Positions 1-8,948 of a stretch of DNA of 52,278 nt are shown piece by piece (within the stretch, counting starts at the first letter, position 1; each line of letters starts with the position of its first letter). Location of the stretch: contig JADBKA010000002.1 of the NCBI GenBank assembly GCA_014896635.1, positions 1 to 52,278 on the forward strand. The letters run 5' to 3'. The position numbers and the translations under genes are program-made. The stretch comes from Ktedonobacteraceae bacterium. Its GTDB lineage: Bacteria; Chloroflexota; Ktedonobacteria; Ktedonobacterales; Ktedonobacteraceae. Below the pieces are notes generated by a model. The model saw only the letters and a program-made list of their open reading frames with translations, was not told the DNA's origin and did not search any database.

Positions 1-956
1 AATTTCTCGACCGGCACCATCGCCAGGCCAACAGGCGTCTGTGCCCACTCCTCACGCGGGACATGCCTGATATCGCTCAGTGTGATCAGCCCGGCAAACT
101 GATCACCGCGCATCACCAGAATCGAACGCAGGCCCTGCGGCAAAATGTACTCATCGACCAGCTTTTGCAGCGAAATGTTGGCAGGAGCCGTCACGACGTT
201 GCGATTCATCACCTGCTCTACCGTCACATTGCCAAACACGCGATCGAAGGTGGCCTGCGCACGCACCGATTGCGCAGCAGAGAGCATGAACCAGCCGATA
301 AAGCCAATCCAGATACCATCGACAAAATTGCCCGTGAACGCAATCCAGATGCCTACCAGGATGAACAGGTAAGCAATACCCGCCCCAACCGCAACCGCTA
401 TCTCTGTCGCAGTCTGGGCTTTGCCCGTGATCTTCCAAATGATGGAGCGCAGTACACGCCCCCCATCCAGTGGGAAGCCCGGAATAAGGTTGAATACGCC
501 AAGTATCACGTTGGCTACGGCGAGATAGTAGAGAACAGCGCCTACCGCCGACTGCCGGCCCGCCAGTGGCCACCACAGCAGAAACGCTAACCCGCCGAGC
601 AGCAGACTCACCACTGGCCCGACCAGCGCCATCTGAAACTCGACGCCCGCACTCTTCGGCTCCTGTTCAATATTGGAGACGCCGCCAAAGATGAACAGGA
701 CAATATTTTTCACCTCAAGGCCACGTGCACGCGCCACCAGCGAATGCGCCAGCTCGTGCAGAAGTACCGAGAGAAAAAGCAGCAGCGATGCAATCAGCCC
801 CAGCAGCCCGTACACCAGCGCCGAAGCGCCGGGATAGAGAGTCGGGAACCAGCCGCTGGCAGTCGAAACCGTTAACAGCACTACCGCAATCAGCCAGCTC
901 ACGTTGATATAGATGTCAATGCCGGCGAGGCGACCCAGACGGAATGAACCAGCCAT
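1..956 (-). CDS. Site-2 protease (M50 family) with CBS domain, 3' end outside window
   Basis: An intramembrane zinc metalloprotease. Reading the minus strand from the ATG at 956 gives 318 residues with no stop before the window edge, so the C-terminus is missing. The zinc motif HELAH is at residues 67-71 inside a hydrophobic helix. The second catalytic motif, FNLIPGFPLDGG, is at about 155-166 and supplies the Asp ligand D164. At least four membrane segments are visible, and from about residue 245 a CBS-type domain begins (a VEQVMNRNVVTA stretch). This order is that of the SpoIVFB/Rip3-like M50B group, which cleaves membrane-bound transcription factors or anti-sigma factors; the substrate cannot be told from sequence. 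It is separated by 165 bp from the upstream MFS gene on the same strand. Confidence 0.93.
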   Translation of the reverse strand, partial: MAGSFRLGRLAGIDIYINVSWLIAVVLLTVSTASGWFPTLYPGASALVYGLLGLIASLLLFLSVLLHELAHSLVARARGLEVKNIVLFIFGGVSNIEQEPKSAGVEFQMALVGPVVSLLLGGLAFLLWWPLAGRQSAVGAVLYYLAVANVILGVFNLIPGFPLDGGRVLRSIIWKITGKAQTATEIAVAVGAGIAYLFILVGIWIAFTGNFVDGIWIGFIGWFMLSAAQSVRAQATFDRVFGNVTVEQVMNRNVVTAPANISLQKLVDEYILPQGLRSILVMRGDQFAGLITLSDIRHVPREEWAQTPVGLAMVPVEK

Positions 957-1121
957 AATATTCCCCCTTCGCTTAGCAAGCCACTAAAATAAAGGTCTCT
1001 CACTAGAGAATACGTTCTTTATGAAAAGAAGGTGCAAGGAGTTTCGTTAGAATGGCTTACCGACAAGAACAAGAGAAATTGATAAGGTGAACGGTTCTGC
1101 TTCAGAGAAAATGCAGAGTCT

Positions 1122-2459
1122 TCAGTCCTTCTCAGGGAGCGGCTTCCCCGTCCATTCCCCAACAAGAGATGTTGCAACGAAAGACACGAGCGCCATACCA
1201 ACGATATAGAAGGAGATCACCAGGTAAGTGGGTAGGCCATCAACTATGGTATAGTTTTGTAAAACATAGGTCGCAATAATTGGCGCCGGCCCGCCAGCCG
1301 TAATCGAGGCCAGTTGATACCCTAGCGCAGCCCCACTGTAGCGATGCCTGGTGCGAAATTGCTCGCAGATCAGCGCCGCCTCCGGTCCATAGACCCAGGA
1401 GATAGCGATGCCCACCGAGCAGACCAGCGCCAGCAGCACCAGCAGCGGATTGTTCGTGCGCAGCAACAGGAAATAGGGCAGAGCAAAAGCCGCCATGAAC
1501 ACCATCCCAAGCATATACCAGCGCTTCCTCCCCACGCGGTCAGAGATCAGACCCGATATCGGGATCAGAATAAAACTTACCAGCGAGGCCAGGGCCAGCC
1601 CTGTATAGAGCAAATTCGGATCAATCAGCAGCGTCTGTACCCCGTAGGGGAGCACAAAAACAGTGAAAATATAGAAAGGAGCAGTTTCGCCGGAACGAAG
1701 AAGCGTACAGAGAAGAATGGTACGCCAGCGAGAGCGCACAACCTCAAGTAACGGGGATTTCGCAATATCCTGCTCCTGCTTTACCCTGGTAAAAGCCGGC
1801 GTTTCCTGGATACGCAGGCGAATATACAGACCAAGCAACAGGAGCATCGAACTCTGGAGAAACGGAATACGCCACCCGACGCTGGTAAAAGCTTCGCCGG
1901 GAAAGAGGCTCTTAAACAGCAGGATCGAGAGCGCGGAAAGCGCCAGGCCAACCGGCACTCCTGTCTGTGGCCAGCTCGCCCAGAACCCACGACGCCGGTC
2001 ATCGCCATACTCCATCGACAGCAGAATAGACCCTCCCCATTCTCCCCCTAACCCAACGCCCTGCAAGAAGCGGCACAGAGCGAGCAAGACAGGTGCCGCC
2101 GGGCCAATCACAGCATAACCTGGCAGTACGCCCATCAGCATCGTGGCGATTCCCGTGAACAACAGGGTCATCGCCAGCGTCGCTGTACGCCCGGTGCGAT
2201 CTCCCACCCAGCCGAAGAAGGCTCCCCCAAGAGGGCGCGCTACAAATCCGATAAAGTTCGTGCTGAACGCGGCAAAAGTCGCTACAAAAGGATCAAGCTG
2301 TGGGAAAAAGACCGCCGGCAGAATCGAAACCGAGAGCATGCCATAGAAAAAGAAATCGAACCAGCCAATGGCAGTACCAAGCGTACTGGCGCTCAAAATC
2401 GGTAGCATGCGCCGCAGATCGGCAAAACGTCGCATTTTTGCTCTCTGGTCGGCTATCAT
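1122..2459 (-). CDS. MFS transporter, metabolite:H+ symporter (MHS) type
   Basis: A 445-residue major facilitator protein with about 12 hydrophobic segments, probably a proton symporter for an organic acid or similar metabolite at the plasma membrane. The MHS signatures are present: a DFFFYG start of helix 1, FVARPLGGAFFGWVGDRTGR in the helix 2-3 loop, and QGVGLGGEWGG in helix 4. Compared with the neighbouring paralogue at 2625-4028, the usual Glu-Trp-Tyr-Asp of helix 1 reads Gly-Trp-Phe-Asp, and the loop lacks the usual Lys after GR, so substrate or coupling may differ. The ATG at 2459 has a weak GGAAG seven bases upstream; another Met lies eight codons in. It is the second gene of a probable two-gene unit. 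Confidence 0.9.
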   Translation of the reverse strand: MIADQRAKMRRFADLRRMLPILSASTLGTAIGWFDFFFYGMLSVSILPAVFFPQLDPFVATFAAFSTNFIGFVARPLGGAFFGWVGDRTGRTATLAMTLLFTGIATMLMGVLPGYAVIGPAAPVLLALCRFLQGVGLGGEWGGSILLSMEYGDDRRRGFWASWPQTGVPVGLALSALSILLFKSLFPGEAFTSVGWRIPFLQSSMLLLLGLYIRLRIQETPAFTRVKQEQDIAKSPLLEVVRSRWRTILLCTLLRSGETAPFYIFTVFVLPYGVQTLLIDPNLLYTGLALASLVSFILIPISGLISDRVGRKRWYMLGMVFMAAFALPYFLLLRTNNPLLVLLALVCSVGIAISWVYGPEAALICEQFRTRHRYSGAALGYQLASITAGGPAPIIATYVLQNYTIVDGLPTYLVISFYIVGMALVSFVATSLVGEWTGKPLPEKD

Positions 2460-2569
2460 TGGCTTACTTCCAGGAATATACTATCCGGCAGCATTACCTT
2501 GTGCATACCAGATTCAGCCAGAACTGTCAAGGCTTCGCCAGAACCACAGATCTGCCGGAGAGAACAGAG

Positions 2570-2602
2570 GCTCCCGATCAGCGTCACCTGCCGATCGGGA
2601 GC
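2570..2602 (-). terminator. Perfect hairpin between the two MFS genes (attenuator or terminator-like)
   Basis: Arms 2570-2579 and 2593-2602 are perfectly complementary (10 bp, GCTCCCGATC and its complement) around a 13-base loop. It lies just downstream of the stop of the first MFS gene and before the start of the second. On the minus strand the stem is followed by CTCTGTTCTCTCC rather than a clean U-run, so it may partly terminate or stabilise the upstream message rather than stop transcription fully. Confidence 0.5.
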
Positions 2603-2624
2603 GGAGAGTGGAGAGTGGATATAT

Positions 2625-4028
2625 TCAGTCAGTAGAGACGACACCAACCGCCTCGCTGTCAGTGACCTTGTTAGCCTCGACGTTTGAGATGTCGGCCTTC
2701 GTCAGCTCCTTGAGTCCCCAGGTTGACAGCAATGAAATTGCCGCCAGCACTATCATATAGATCGCCACCGCCTGCCAGGAACCACTGCCCAGATTGATCA
2801 CGACGTTCTTCAAGCCCATTGCCCCCAGGTCACTCTTGCCGTTGAGTAGTAGCAACGCAATGATCGGCGCTAAGCCACCGGCGAACGGCGCCGCCAGTTG
2901 ATAGCCCAGCGAAGCGCCACTGTAGCGCGCGCGAGTGCCGAAGCGCTCCGAGATCAACGCAGCCTGCGGACCATAGACCCAGGAATGGAAGACGGTCAGC
3001 GAGAGCACCACCGCCAGAATGTAGATCGGAACCGATCTGGTGTTCATCAGCCAGAAGTACGGGAAGGCGAAAAGCGCCATCAGCACGCAGCCGATCATAT
3101 ACCATATACGCCGCCCAATACGATCAGAGAGGTAGCCGAAGAGCGGGATGGTGAAGATCTCCAGGAAGGCGGCAATAGTGATCGCGTCCAGAATGGGGGC
3201 CTTCTCCAGATCCAGTTTCAGCGTGCCGTAACTGATCACAAAGACAGTGAAGAGGTAGAATGGAGCCTGCTCCACAAAGCGCGCACCGGCGCTGAGCAGA
3301 ATTTCGGGTGTGCTGTGGCGGAACGCATCGAGAATGGGAGCGCGCGCCTCTCGCCTGCTCTCTTTAACTTGCGCGAAGAGGGGAGTCTCTGCGACGCGCT
3401 GGCGCGTATAGAGGCCAACCAGAATCAGCAGCGCGCTGAGGAAGAAAGGAATACGCCAGCCAAAAGCATCGAAGCCCGCTTTTGTCGTGAGTCCACCAAC
3501 GATATTGACCACAACCGTCGAAGTCACTAGGCCAAGCGGCGCTCCCATCTGCGGCCAACTCGCCCAGAAGCCGCGATTGCTTCTATGCCCATGCTCTAGC
3601 GCCAGCAGCACTGAACCACCCCACTCACCACCGACAGCCAGACCCTGGATTAAACGCAGCAGCACCAGCAGCAGAGGAGCGACAATACCAATGGTGCTGT
3701 AGCCAGGCAGAAAACCTATGACCAGCGTTGAAATTCCCATCGTCAGGAGCGTGGCGATCAGCGTGCCTTTTCTGCCGATACGATCTCCTAGATGGCCGAA
3801 AAACGCTCCGCCAAAGGGACGGGCAATAAAACCAACAAGAAAAGTAAACAGGGCCAGCAGTGTGCTGACAAATGGATCAGAGGTCGGGAAGAAGAGCTTC
3901 GGGAAGACGAGGGTTGACATAGTGCCATAGAGGAAAAAGTCATACCACTCGATAGTCGTCCCGATAGTGCTTGAAAAGATGACCGGTCCCATCTGTGACC
4001 GTGTAGCATTGTCGTTCACGTTTGCCAT
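2625..4028 (-). CDS. MFS transporter, metabolite:H+ symporter (MHS) type
   Basis: A 467-residue paralogue of the downstream transporter with standard MHS motifs: EWYDFFLYG in helix 1, FIARPFGGAFFGHLGDRIGR in the helix 2-3 loop, QGLAVGGEWGG in helix 4 and a DRIGRR repeat of the loop motif in the second half. It probably imports a small carboxylate-like metabolite with protons. I place the start at the ATG at 4028 because GGAGG sits five bases before it and the MHS domain begins about 20 residues later. An upstream in-frame start would add 27 residues with no visible ribosome site. It is divergent from the sensor kinase at 4498, which suggests that the two-component system controls these transporters. 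Confidence 0.92.
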   Translation of the reverse strand: MANVNDNATRSQMGPVIFSSTIGTTIEWYDFFLYGTMSTLVFPKLFFPTSDPFVSTLLALFTFLVGFIARPFGGAFFGHLGDRIGRKGTLIATLLTMGISTLVIGFLPGYSTIGIVAPLLLVLLRLIQGLAVGGEWGGSVLLALEHGHRSNRGFWASWPQMGAPLGLVTSTVVVNIVGGLTTKAGFDAFGWRIPFFLSALLILVGLYTRQRVAETPLFAQVKESRREARAPILDAFRHSTPEILLSAGARFVEQAPFYLFTVFVISYGTLKLDLEKAPILDAITIAAFLEIFTIPLFGYLSDRIGRRIWYMIGCVLMALFAFPYFWLMNTRSVPIYILAVVLSLTVFHSWVYGPQAALISERFGTRARYSGASLGYQLAAPFAGGLAPIIALLLLNGKSDLGAMGLKNVVINLGSGSWQAVAIYMIVLAAISLLSTWGLKELTKADISNVEANKVTDSEAVGVVSTD

Positions 4029-4497
4029 GATTTCCTCCAGTACCGACCGTTGAGGTCCGCTGTACTTAGCTATGACACGGGGAAACATGATTCCATAGAT
4101 CAGTTGCAACCAAAAATTCGTGTTTTTTCTATGCCTGAAATGATTCTGGCACGCTTAAAACTCCTATATGCTTTCCTCCTCCTTTCGCTCTCAGTGATAT
4201 TTCCATCCACCGATGGGGAAAAAGAAAATAGCTGTTTTCTCTTGCGGAGAAACTACCTGCTCTTAGCTTAAAAGAGGAGAGTAAATATCACGCAAACAAA
4301 ATCGGAAAAGTGTAAACAAATCCGTAAATATTGCTCCGCGTTGTGCATCTCCCGGCAGGCGCTGCAAAGTCCTTTTTTCCTGGGGGGCATCAGGGGACAC
4401 TCCCGTACCTTTCCGTACTGATCTTGCGAGACTACGTTGTTTGCGGCATACTAACTCAATGAGAAGGTTGCTTGTCTGACACTTGGGGGGAATAGCT
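4029..4497. other. Divergent intergenic region, 469 bp, with a 20-bp-spaced direct repeat
   Basis: This gap separates the minus-strand MFS pair from the plus-strand sensor kinase and must hold both promoters. The clearest structure is a direct repeat: AAACAAAATCGG at 4294-4305 and AAACAAATCCG at 4314-4324, whose starts are 20 bp apart, or two helical turns. OmpR-family regulators usually bind direct repeats on one helix face, so this is a reasonable site for the regulator encoded at 6794-7486. No coding sequence is convincing here. I could not identify a good -35/-10 pair by eye. Confidence 0.4.
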
Positions 4498-6765
4498 ATG
4501 CTGAAATTACTCGAACGAAGCATTGCTCTACAATTGCTCGTTTTCTACTGCCTTTTTATCATTCCCCTGGTCCTGGGGGGAGCCGAGCTTTACCTGTTCC
4601 AGCATGACGCTTTGCAGCAGAACACCAGGCGCAACGAACTGGGTTTTGCCCAGGCCATTTCCCTGGAAATGGCCTCGCATACACGGGCCGCTATTGCGGA
4701 AAATGCTGCACTCACCGCCAGCCAGGCCGCTCGCCAGCTCAACCTGCCTGAACTGACAACTCTTTTCACCACCTCGCGGCTCTCCCATCCTGACATTGAC
4801 CTCTATTTTGTCTGCGACACCACCAATCACCTGCTGCTCAGCTATCCCTCTGTCCCTTCTCAGGCAAGACAGCAGAAAAGCATGTGTGATTACATCCCAC
4901 CTGCACAGACGCTGTACAACAGCGAACCTTCTCTCTCGCCCGGTCGGGTCAGTCCCACAACACGGACAGACGTTATTTCAATCATCTCGCGCATCACTGA
5001 TGAGCGAGGAAACACGATCGGTATTGTAGGGCTGAACCTTTCTTTAGCACAGTTCACCTCTCATCTGGAGACGATCCAGCGGCAGCTCAGCCCTGATAGA
5101 GAGGCCCGCATCTGGATCGCAGACGAACGGGGGCGTCTGCTCGCCAGTACCGAACACTCTCTTTCTCAGACAGATCTGCGCAAAAATCTGCCCGGCCTGA
5201 CCAACGCTCTGCATGGAGAACAGGGGAGTCTGATCGCACATGAACACGACCGCGACTGGCTCTACAGCTACCTTCCCGTGACAGGAACCCACTGGGCTAT
5301 CGTTGTCCAGCGTCCCACAGACGTCACGTTCGCCACGATCATCAGCTTCCAGAACAGTCTGCTAATCGCCCTGGTCACACTTATCATCGGCGCAAGCTTC
5401 TTCTGGTTCACCCTGCATGGCTGGGTCGTCGCACCGCTGGTGAAGCTCACACGAGCAGTCAGCATGGTTCGGCCCGATCAGACTTCTAAAGTCACAGACA
5501 GTGAGCTACTGGCGAGAGACCGCACACGTATCGACGAAATAGGGAGGCTGATTGCCGCCATCTCTACAATGGAAGATGAGATTCACGATCTTTTCAGCAA
5601 AACCGACGCGAAGAGCCAGGCACGGCTACACATGCTCGACGCCATCATGCGCAGCATGAGCGAAGGTATGCTGCTAGAACGTCCCGATGGACATATCATG
5701 TATGCCAATCAGAGCTTTACACAACTGGTCGGGATTGCGCCTCAGGAGTTCTTGCTAGAAGACTCTTTCAATGAGAGCCAGGTAGAGGAAAAATTACTGG
5801 AAATCATAGAAGATCCTGCCGCCTACCGCGAGGCCATTCGCAACGCCGAAAATAGCAGCAGTCCCCACACGATAGAATTCCAGGTACGCGGCTTCTATAA
5901 CCACATCGGGCAGTTCGTACCGGCCCGGCGCGATATTCGTGTGCGCCTCTTCCAGGTACGCGACCGTGCAGGCCAGCTCATTGGGCGGGGCAAAATCTTC
6001 CGTGACGTGACCCGCAACAATGAGGCAGAGCAAATCAAGAAGAACCTGCTCGCCATCGTCTCACATGAGTTGCGTACCCCCCTCACTGCCATCAAAGGCT
6101 ACGCCACCAGTCTGCTGGAAACCGATGTGGAACTGGATGAAGAATTACAGCAACACTTTCTCCAGGCGATTGTTGGGGAAAGCGACCGCATGGCCGACCT
6201 CGTCACCAGCCTGCTCGATATGTCACAACTGGATGCCGGCGCGCTCAAACTCTCTCTCTCGCTGCAACATCTGGAGCCACTGATCAAACAGGTAGTACCA
6301 GCAGATATGCGAGGCCACATGCGCGTACAGATTCCTGAAAACCTGCCACTGCTTCTTATCGACCGGCGACGCATGGAAGTAGTTCTGCGCAACCTGGTGG
6401 AAAATACGCGCCGCCATGCTGGAGCCGGTGCTACTATCGAGTTCACGGCCAGATACGAGCAGGACAGGCCAGAGGCCGGCCTCTATCTCAGCATCGCCGA
6501 CAATGGCCCGGGCTTCCCCCCCGACCTCACCGAGCGCATCTTCGACCGCTTTTATCAGGTGGATGGCAGCAGACAGCGGCGCAGTGGCGGCGTTGGCCTG
6601 GGCCTGGCAATCTGCCGGGGATTCGTCGAGGCACACGGCGGGCGCATCTGGGCGGAAAATAGAACAGATGGGGAAACAGGCGCCGTCTTCCATATCTGGC
6701 TTCCATCAACAGTGCTCTATGTACCAGGCACCCAGCATATCTACTTCCACGAACTGGTAGACTAG
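4498..6765 (+). CDS. Sensor histidine kinase (dCache-like sensor, HAMP, PAS, HisKA, HATPase)
   Basis: A 755-residue membrane sensor kinase. Helix TM1 spans about 11-33. An extracytoplasmic region of about 250 residues (34-283) resembles dCache domains, and TM2 is near 284-304. HAMP follows, then a PAS domain at about 380-505 that includes LLERPDGHIMYANQSF. The phosphoacceptor is H523 in the motif VSHELRTPL, and the ATPase domain has N-box NLVENTRRHA, DNGPGFPPDL and GGVGLGLAI. The start is the ATG at 4498, eight bases after a run of six Gs; a TTG five codons upstream is less likely. The response regulator follows 28 bp later. Divergent MHS transporters suggest that a small organic ligand is sensed outside the cell. 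Confidence 0.93.
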   Translation: MLKLLERSIALQLLVFYCLFIIPLVLGGAELYLFQHDALQQNTRRNELGFAQAISLEMASHTRAAIAENAALTASQAARQLNLPELTTLFTTSRLSHPDIDLYFVCDTTNHLLLSYPSVPSQARQQKSMCDYIPPAQTLYNSEPSLSPGRVSPTTRTDVISIISRITDERGNTIGIVGLNLSLAQFTSHLETIQRQLSPDREARIWIADERGRLLASTEHSLSQTDLRKNLPGLTNALHGEQGSLIAHEHDRDWLYSYLPVTGTHWAIVVQRPTDVTFATIISFQNSLLIALVTLIIGASFFWFTLHGWVVAPLVKLTRAVSMVRPDQTSKVTDSELLARDRTRIDEIGRLIAAISTMEDEIHDLFSKTDAKSQARLHMLDAIMRSMSEGMLLERPDGHIMYANQSFTQLVGIAPQEFLLEDSFNESQVEEKLLEIIEDPAAYREAIRNAENSSSPHTIEFQVRGFYNHIGQFVPARRDIRVRLFQVRDRAGQLIGRGKIFRDVTRNNEAEQIKKNLLAIVSHELRTPLTAIKGYATSLLETDVELDEELQQHFLQAIVGESDRMADLVTSLLDMSQLDAGALKLSLSLQHLEPLIKQVVPADMRGHMRVQIPENLPLLLIDRRRMEVVLRNLVENTRRHAGAGATIEFTARYEQDRPEAGLYLSIADNGPGFPPDLTERIFDRFYQVDGSRQRRSGGVGLGLAICRGFVEAHGGRIWAENRTDGETGAVFHIWLPSTVLYVPGTQHIYFHELVD

Positions 6766-6793
6766 CAGAACAGCAAGAGAAGGATAGTACCAT

Positions 6794-7486
6794 ATGCCGC
6801 ACGACAAACATGTTCTGGTTGTTGACGACGAACCGAGTATCCAGGATTTTATCAAACGAAACCTTGAACTGCGCTCATTCAAAGTGTCCATTGCCAGCAC
6901 CGGCCTGGAAGCCCTGGCACTGTTCGACCAGGCAAAGTTTGCCCTGGTGATCCTCGATATCATGCTGCCCAGAATGGACGGATTAGAGGTCTGCCGCCGC
7001 ATCAGGCAACAGAGTACCGTCCCCATCATTATGCTGACGGCCCTCGGTGAGGAAAGCGATAAGATCGCAGCACTGGATCAGGGAGCCGATGACTACCTGA
7101 CAAAACCTTTCGGCGTAGGAGAGCTGCTGGCACGAGTACGGGCCGTCCTGCGCCGCAGCCACTGGGCCGAAGCTTCTCCCTCAGCCGGTGTACGACGCTT
7201 CGGCGATATTGAGATAGACTTTGAACAACGCCTGGTCTGGCGAGATCACACCCTCGTCAAACTCTCACCTACCGAGTTCGCACTGCTCCAGGAACTGGCC
7301 ATGCACCCCGGCAAAATCCTCACCCACGAATCGCTGCTCAGACGAGTCTGGGGCAGCGAATACCGTAGCGAGGTCGAGTACGTACGTATCTATATCGGAC
7401 GCCTGCGCCGCAAACTGGAGGCCGATCCCGCTCGCCCCGTCCATATCTTGACCGAGCCGGGCATTGGCTACTACATGGCAAAGTGA
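6794..7486 (+). CDS. OmpR/PhoB-family response regulator
   Basis: A 230-residue DNA-binding response regulator, the probable partner of the sensor kinase that ends 28 bp upstream. The receiver domain (about 6-118) has the acidic pair D11/D12, phosphoacceptor D55 in LVILDIMLP, T82 and K104 in LTKPF. The winged-helix trans_reg_C domain (about 135-228) has LSPTEFALLQELAMHPG and RVYIGRLRRKLE-like segments (here VRIYIGRLRRKLE). The ATG at 6794 is preceded by AAGGAT. Likely targets are the divergent MFS genes and its own operon, where a direct repeat occurs at 4294-4324. The receiver and DNA-binding domains resemble the KdpE/PhoP type, but no kdp genes are nearby. Confidence 0.94.
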   Translation: MPHDKHVLVVDDEPSIQDFIKRNLELRSFKVSIASTGLEALALFDQAKFALVILDIMLPRMDGLEVCRRIRQQSTVPIIMLTALGEESDKIAALDQGADDYLTKPFGVGELLARVRAVLRRSHWAEASPSAGVRRFGDIEIDFEQRLVWRDHTLVKLSPTEFALLQELAMHPGKILTHESLLRRVWGSEYRSEVEYVRIYIGRLRRKLEADPARPVHILTEPGIGYYMAK

Positions 7487-7542
7487 ATCTGGCTCACGAA
7501 CAAATAGCCATACTTGACATAAAGAATGCTCGCAATCTGCCC

Positions 7543-7571
7543 TTGACACCGGCCATCGCACGTGTTATTAT
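7543..7571 (+). promoter_or_regulatory. Sigma-70-type promoter of the ArsR-family gene
   Basis: TTGACA at 7543-7548 and TATTAT at 7566-7571 are separated by exactly 17 bases, close to the consensus for the housekeeping sigma factor. It lies 78 bases before the start codon at 7649. The intervening leader is AT-rich, and an autoregulatory operator is expected there, though I see no clean dyad. Confidence 0.8.
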
Positions 7572-7648
7572 AGCAGCACGTACGATATATTTAGCACATA
7601 TTATTATTGTAGTATAGACAGAAAAATTCACACGTTGAGGAAAGCAAG

Positions 7649-8275
7649 ATGACGGATGGTTCATCTAAACAGGAACTGCTGCCCGAAGACGTGCCGGTCG
7701 AGATGCCCCGGTTGCCGGCACGCCTGGTCGTCAACAGTGTGGAGCAATTCAAAGCCATCGGCGACCCGGTGCGCAACCGTATTCTGGCGATCATCCAATC
7801 CAGGCCGGCCACCGCAAAGCAACTCGCGGGCATCCTCAGGCTCTCACCGGGGACAGTCGGGCATCACCTGCAAGTGCTGGAAGAGGCAGGGCTGGCAAAA
7901 GTCGTGGCGCGCCGCCTGGTACACGGCATTGTAGCGAAATACTACACTCGCACGGCTCGCGTCTTCGTTTTCGATGTTCCACATGACGTCAAAAAGGATA
8001 CGCATGTCTGCTTCGATATGCTGACCGAGGCGCGCGATCAGCTTGTCGAATCGCTGGAAGCCTACCCACAGCAGGAGATCTGCACCGGATCGTCGTTTCC
8101 GCGCATGCGACTTTCACCAGAGCGCGCCAGGGCCTATGCAGAGCGTGTGCGGGCGCTGGTCGATGATTTCGTCAACGAAGAACCCGATCCTGACGGCCAG
8201 GTCTACAGCCTCTGCACCGCCTTTTTCAAAGCGCCACCTTCACTGCAAGGTGATGAGATAGCAGAAGCAGAATAA
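7649..8275 (+). CDS. ArsR-family (winged-helix) transcriptional regulator
   Basis: A 208-residue regulator with an N-terminal winged-helix domain at about 30-110. The pattern EQFKAIGDPVRNRILAII followed by ATAKQLAGILRLSPGTVGHH is typical of the ArsR helix-turn-helix, and VVARRLVHGIVAKYY forms the wing. No CxC metal site is visible, so metal sensing is not supported. The C-terminal half (about 120-208) is helical and unassigned; such extended ArsR proteins often bind small ligands or pair with an exporter. The ATG at 7649 follows GAGGAAAG. The next gene downstream is a truncated MFS transporter, which may once have been the regulated partner. Confidence 0.85.
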   Translation: MTDGSSKQELLPEDVPVEMPRLPARLVVNSVEQFKAIGDPVRNRILAIIQSRPATAKQLAGILRLSPGTVGHHLQVLEEAGLAKVVARRLVHGIVAKYYTRTARVFVFDVPHDVKKDTHVCFDMLTEARDQLVESLEAYPQQEICTGSSFPRMRLSPERARAYAERVRALVDDFVNEEPDPDGQVYSLCTAFFKAPPSLQGDEIAEAE

Positions 8276-8308
8276 TCTCCTCGCTCAAACGAAGAGCAAG
8301 AACGCTTA

Positions 8309-8358
8309 GAAAAGAGATACAGGAGACTGGCGCCTTTCCTCTCCTCTCTTTTCTTTTC
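8309..8358 (+). terminator. Bulged hairpin with U-run after the ArsR gene
   Basis: GAAAAGAG (8309-8316) pairs with CTCTTTTC (8346-8353), and AGGAGA (8321-8326) pairs with TCTCCT (8340-8345). This gives a 14-bp stem with a four-base bulge, followed by TTTTCT at 8354-8359. It sits 34 bp after the ArsR stop codon and probably ends that transcript before the MFS remnant. Confidence 0.6.
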
Positions 8359-8433
8359 TAGAAATCAACGGCAGGCAACATTGCTCGCCGGTCATAGGAT
8401 CGTACTCTTTTTCGCATAACAGGGAAGGTTTTT

Positions 8434-8946
8434 ATGCAAAAAAACAAGATGCTCACGCACACTGCCTCATCCCAGCTCAACAGTGACTTCTGGAAATACT
8501 GGAGTGGTCAGACGATCTCCAATTTTGGCAACTCCATTACTCTTTTTGCACTGATGATCATGGGATTGCTCAATATCGCTCTGGCATTCACTCCCTGGCT
8601 CTGGCTCGCGCTGATCATCCAGGGCTGCACCGCCGGCCTGGGCATCCTCTTTAACATCAACACAGCCAGCCTGCGCCAGTCCATCGTGCCAGATCATATG
8701 CTTGGACGAGTCATGAGCATTGCAGGGGTACTGGCCTGCTCAGCCATCCCGCTGGGAGCAGTCGCCGGAGGCTACGCCGTTGCCTGGACGCAGAGTATTG
8801 TCCTGGTCTACGCGGTTATAGGAGTGTTGAATTTCCTGATCCCGCTCGGCTTCTCTTTTAGCGCACTGGGACGAGCCGAAGAGTACCTGCCAAAGTCGGT
8901 GAACAGTGAGTCGCACTCATATTCTCCTCGCTCCCGGCGGGCTTAA
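8434..8946 (+). pseudogene. MFS transporter remnant with large in-frame internal deletion
   Basis: The 170-residue frame joins the N-terminus of an MFS drug/lipid exporter to its C-terminal third. The first part, FWKYWSGQTISNFGNSITLFAL (residues about 14-35), is typical of MFS helix 1. It runs directly into helices normally found near residue 300 (TPWLWLALIIQGCTAGLG, then TASLRQSIVPDHMLGRVMSI). Family members are about 400-430 residues, so some 240-250 residues are missing with the frame kept; the join is near 8550-8570. AGGGAAGG precedes the ATG at 8434. With about five helices it is unlikely to transport. A small stable membrane protein remains possible. It converges on tex with a two-base gap. 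Confidence 0.75.
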
Positions 8947-8948
8947 GG

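Noticed and set aside
151..576. 141-residue minus-strand frame inside the first gene
   Set aside because: It is out of phase with the clear M50 protease frame, which has catalytic motifs over the same bases.
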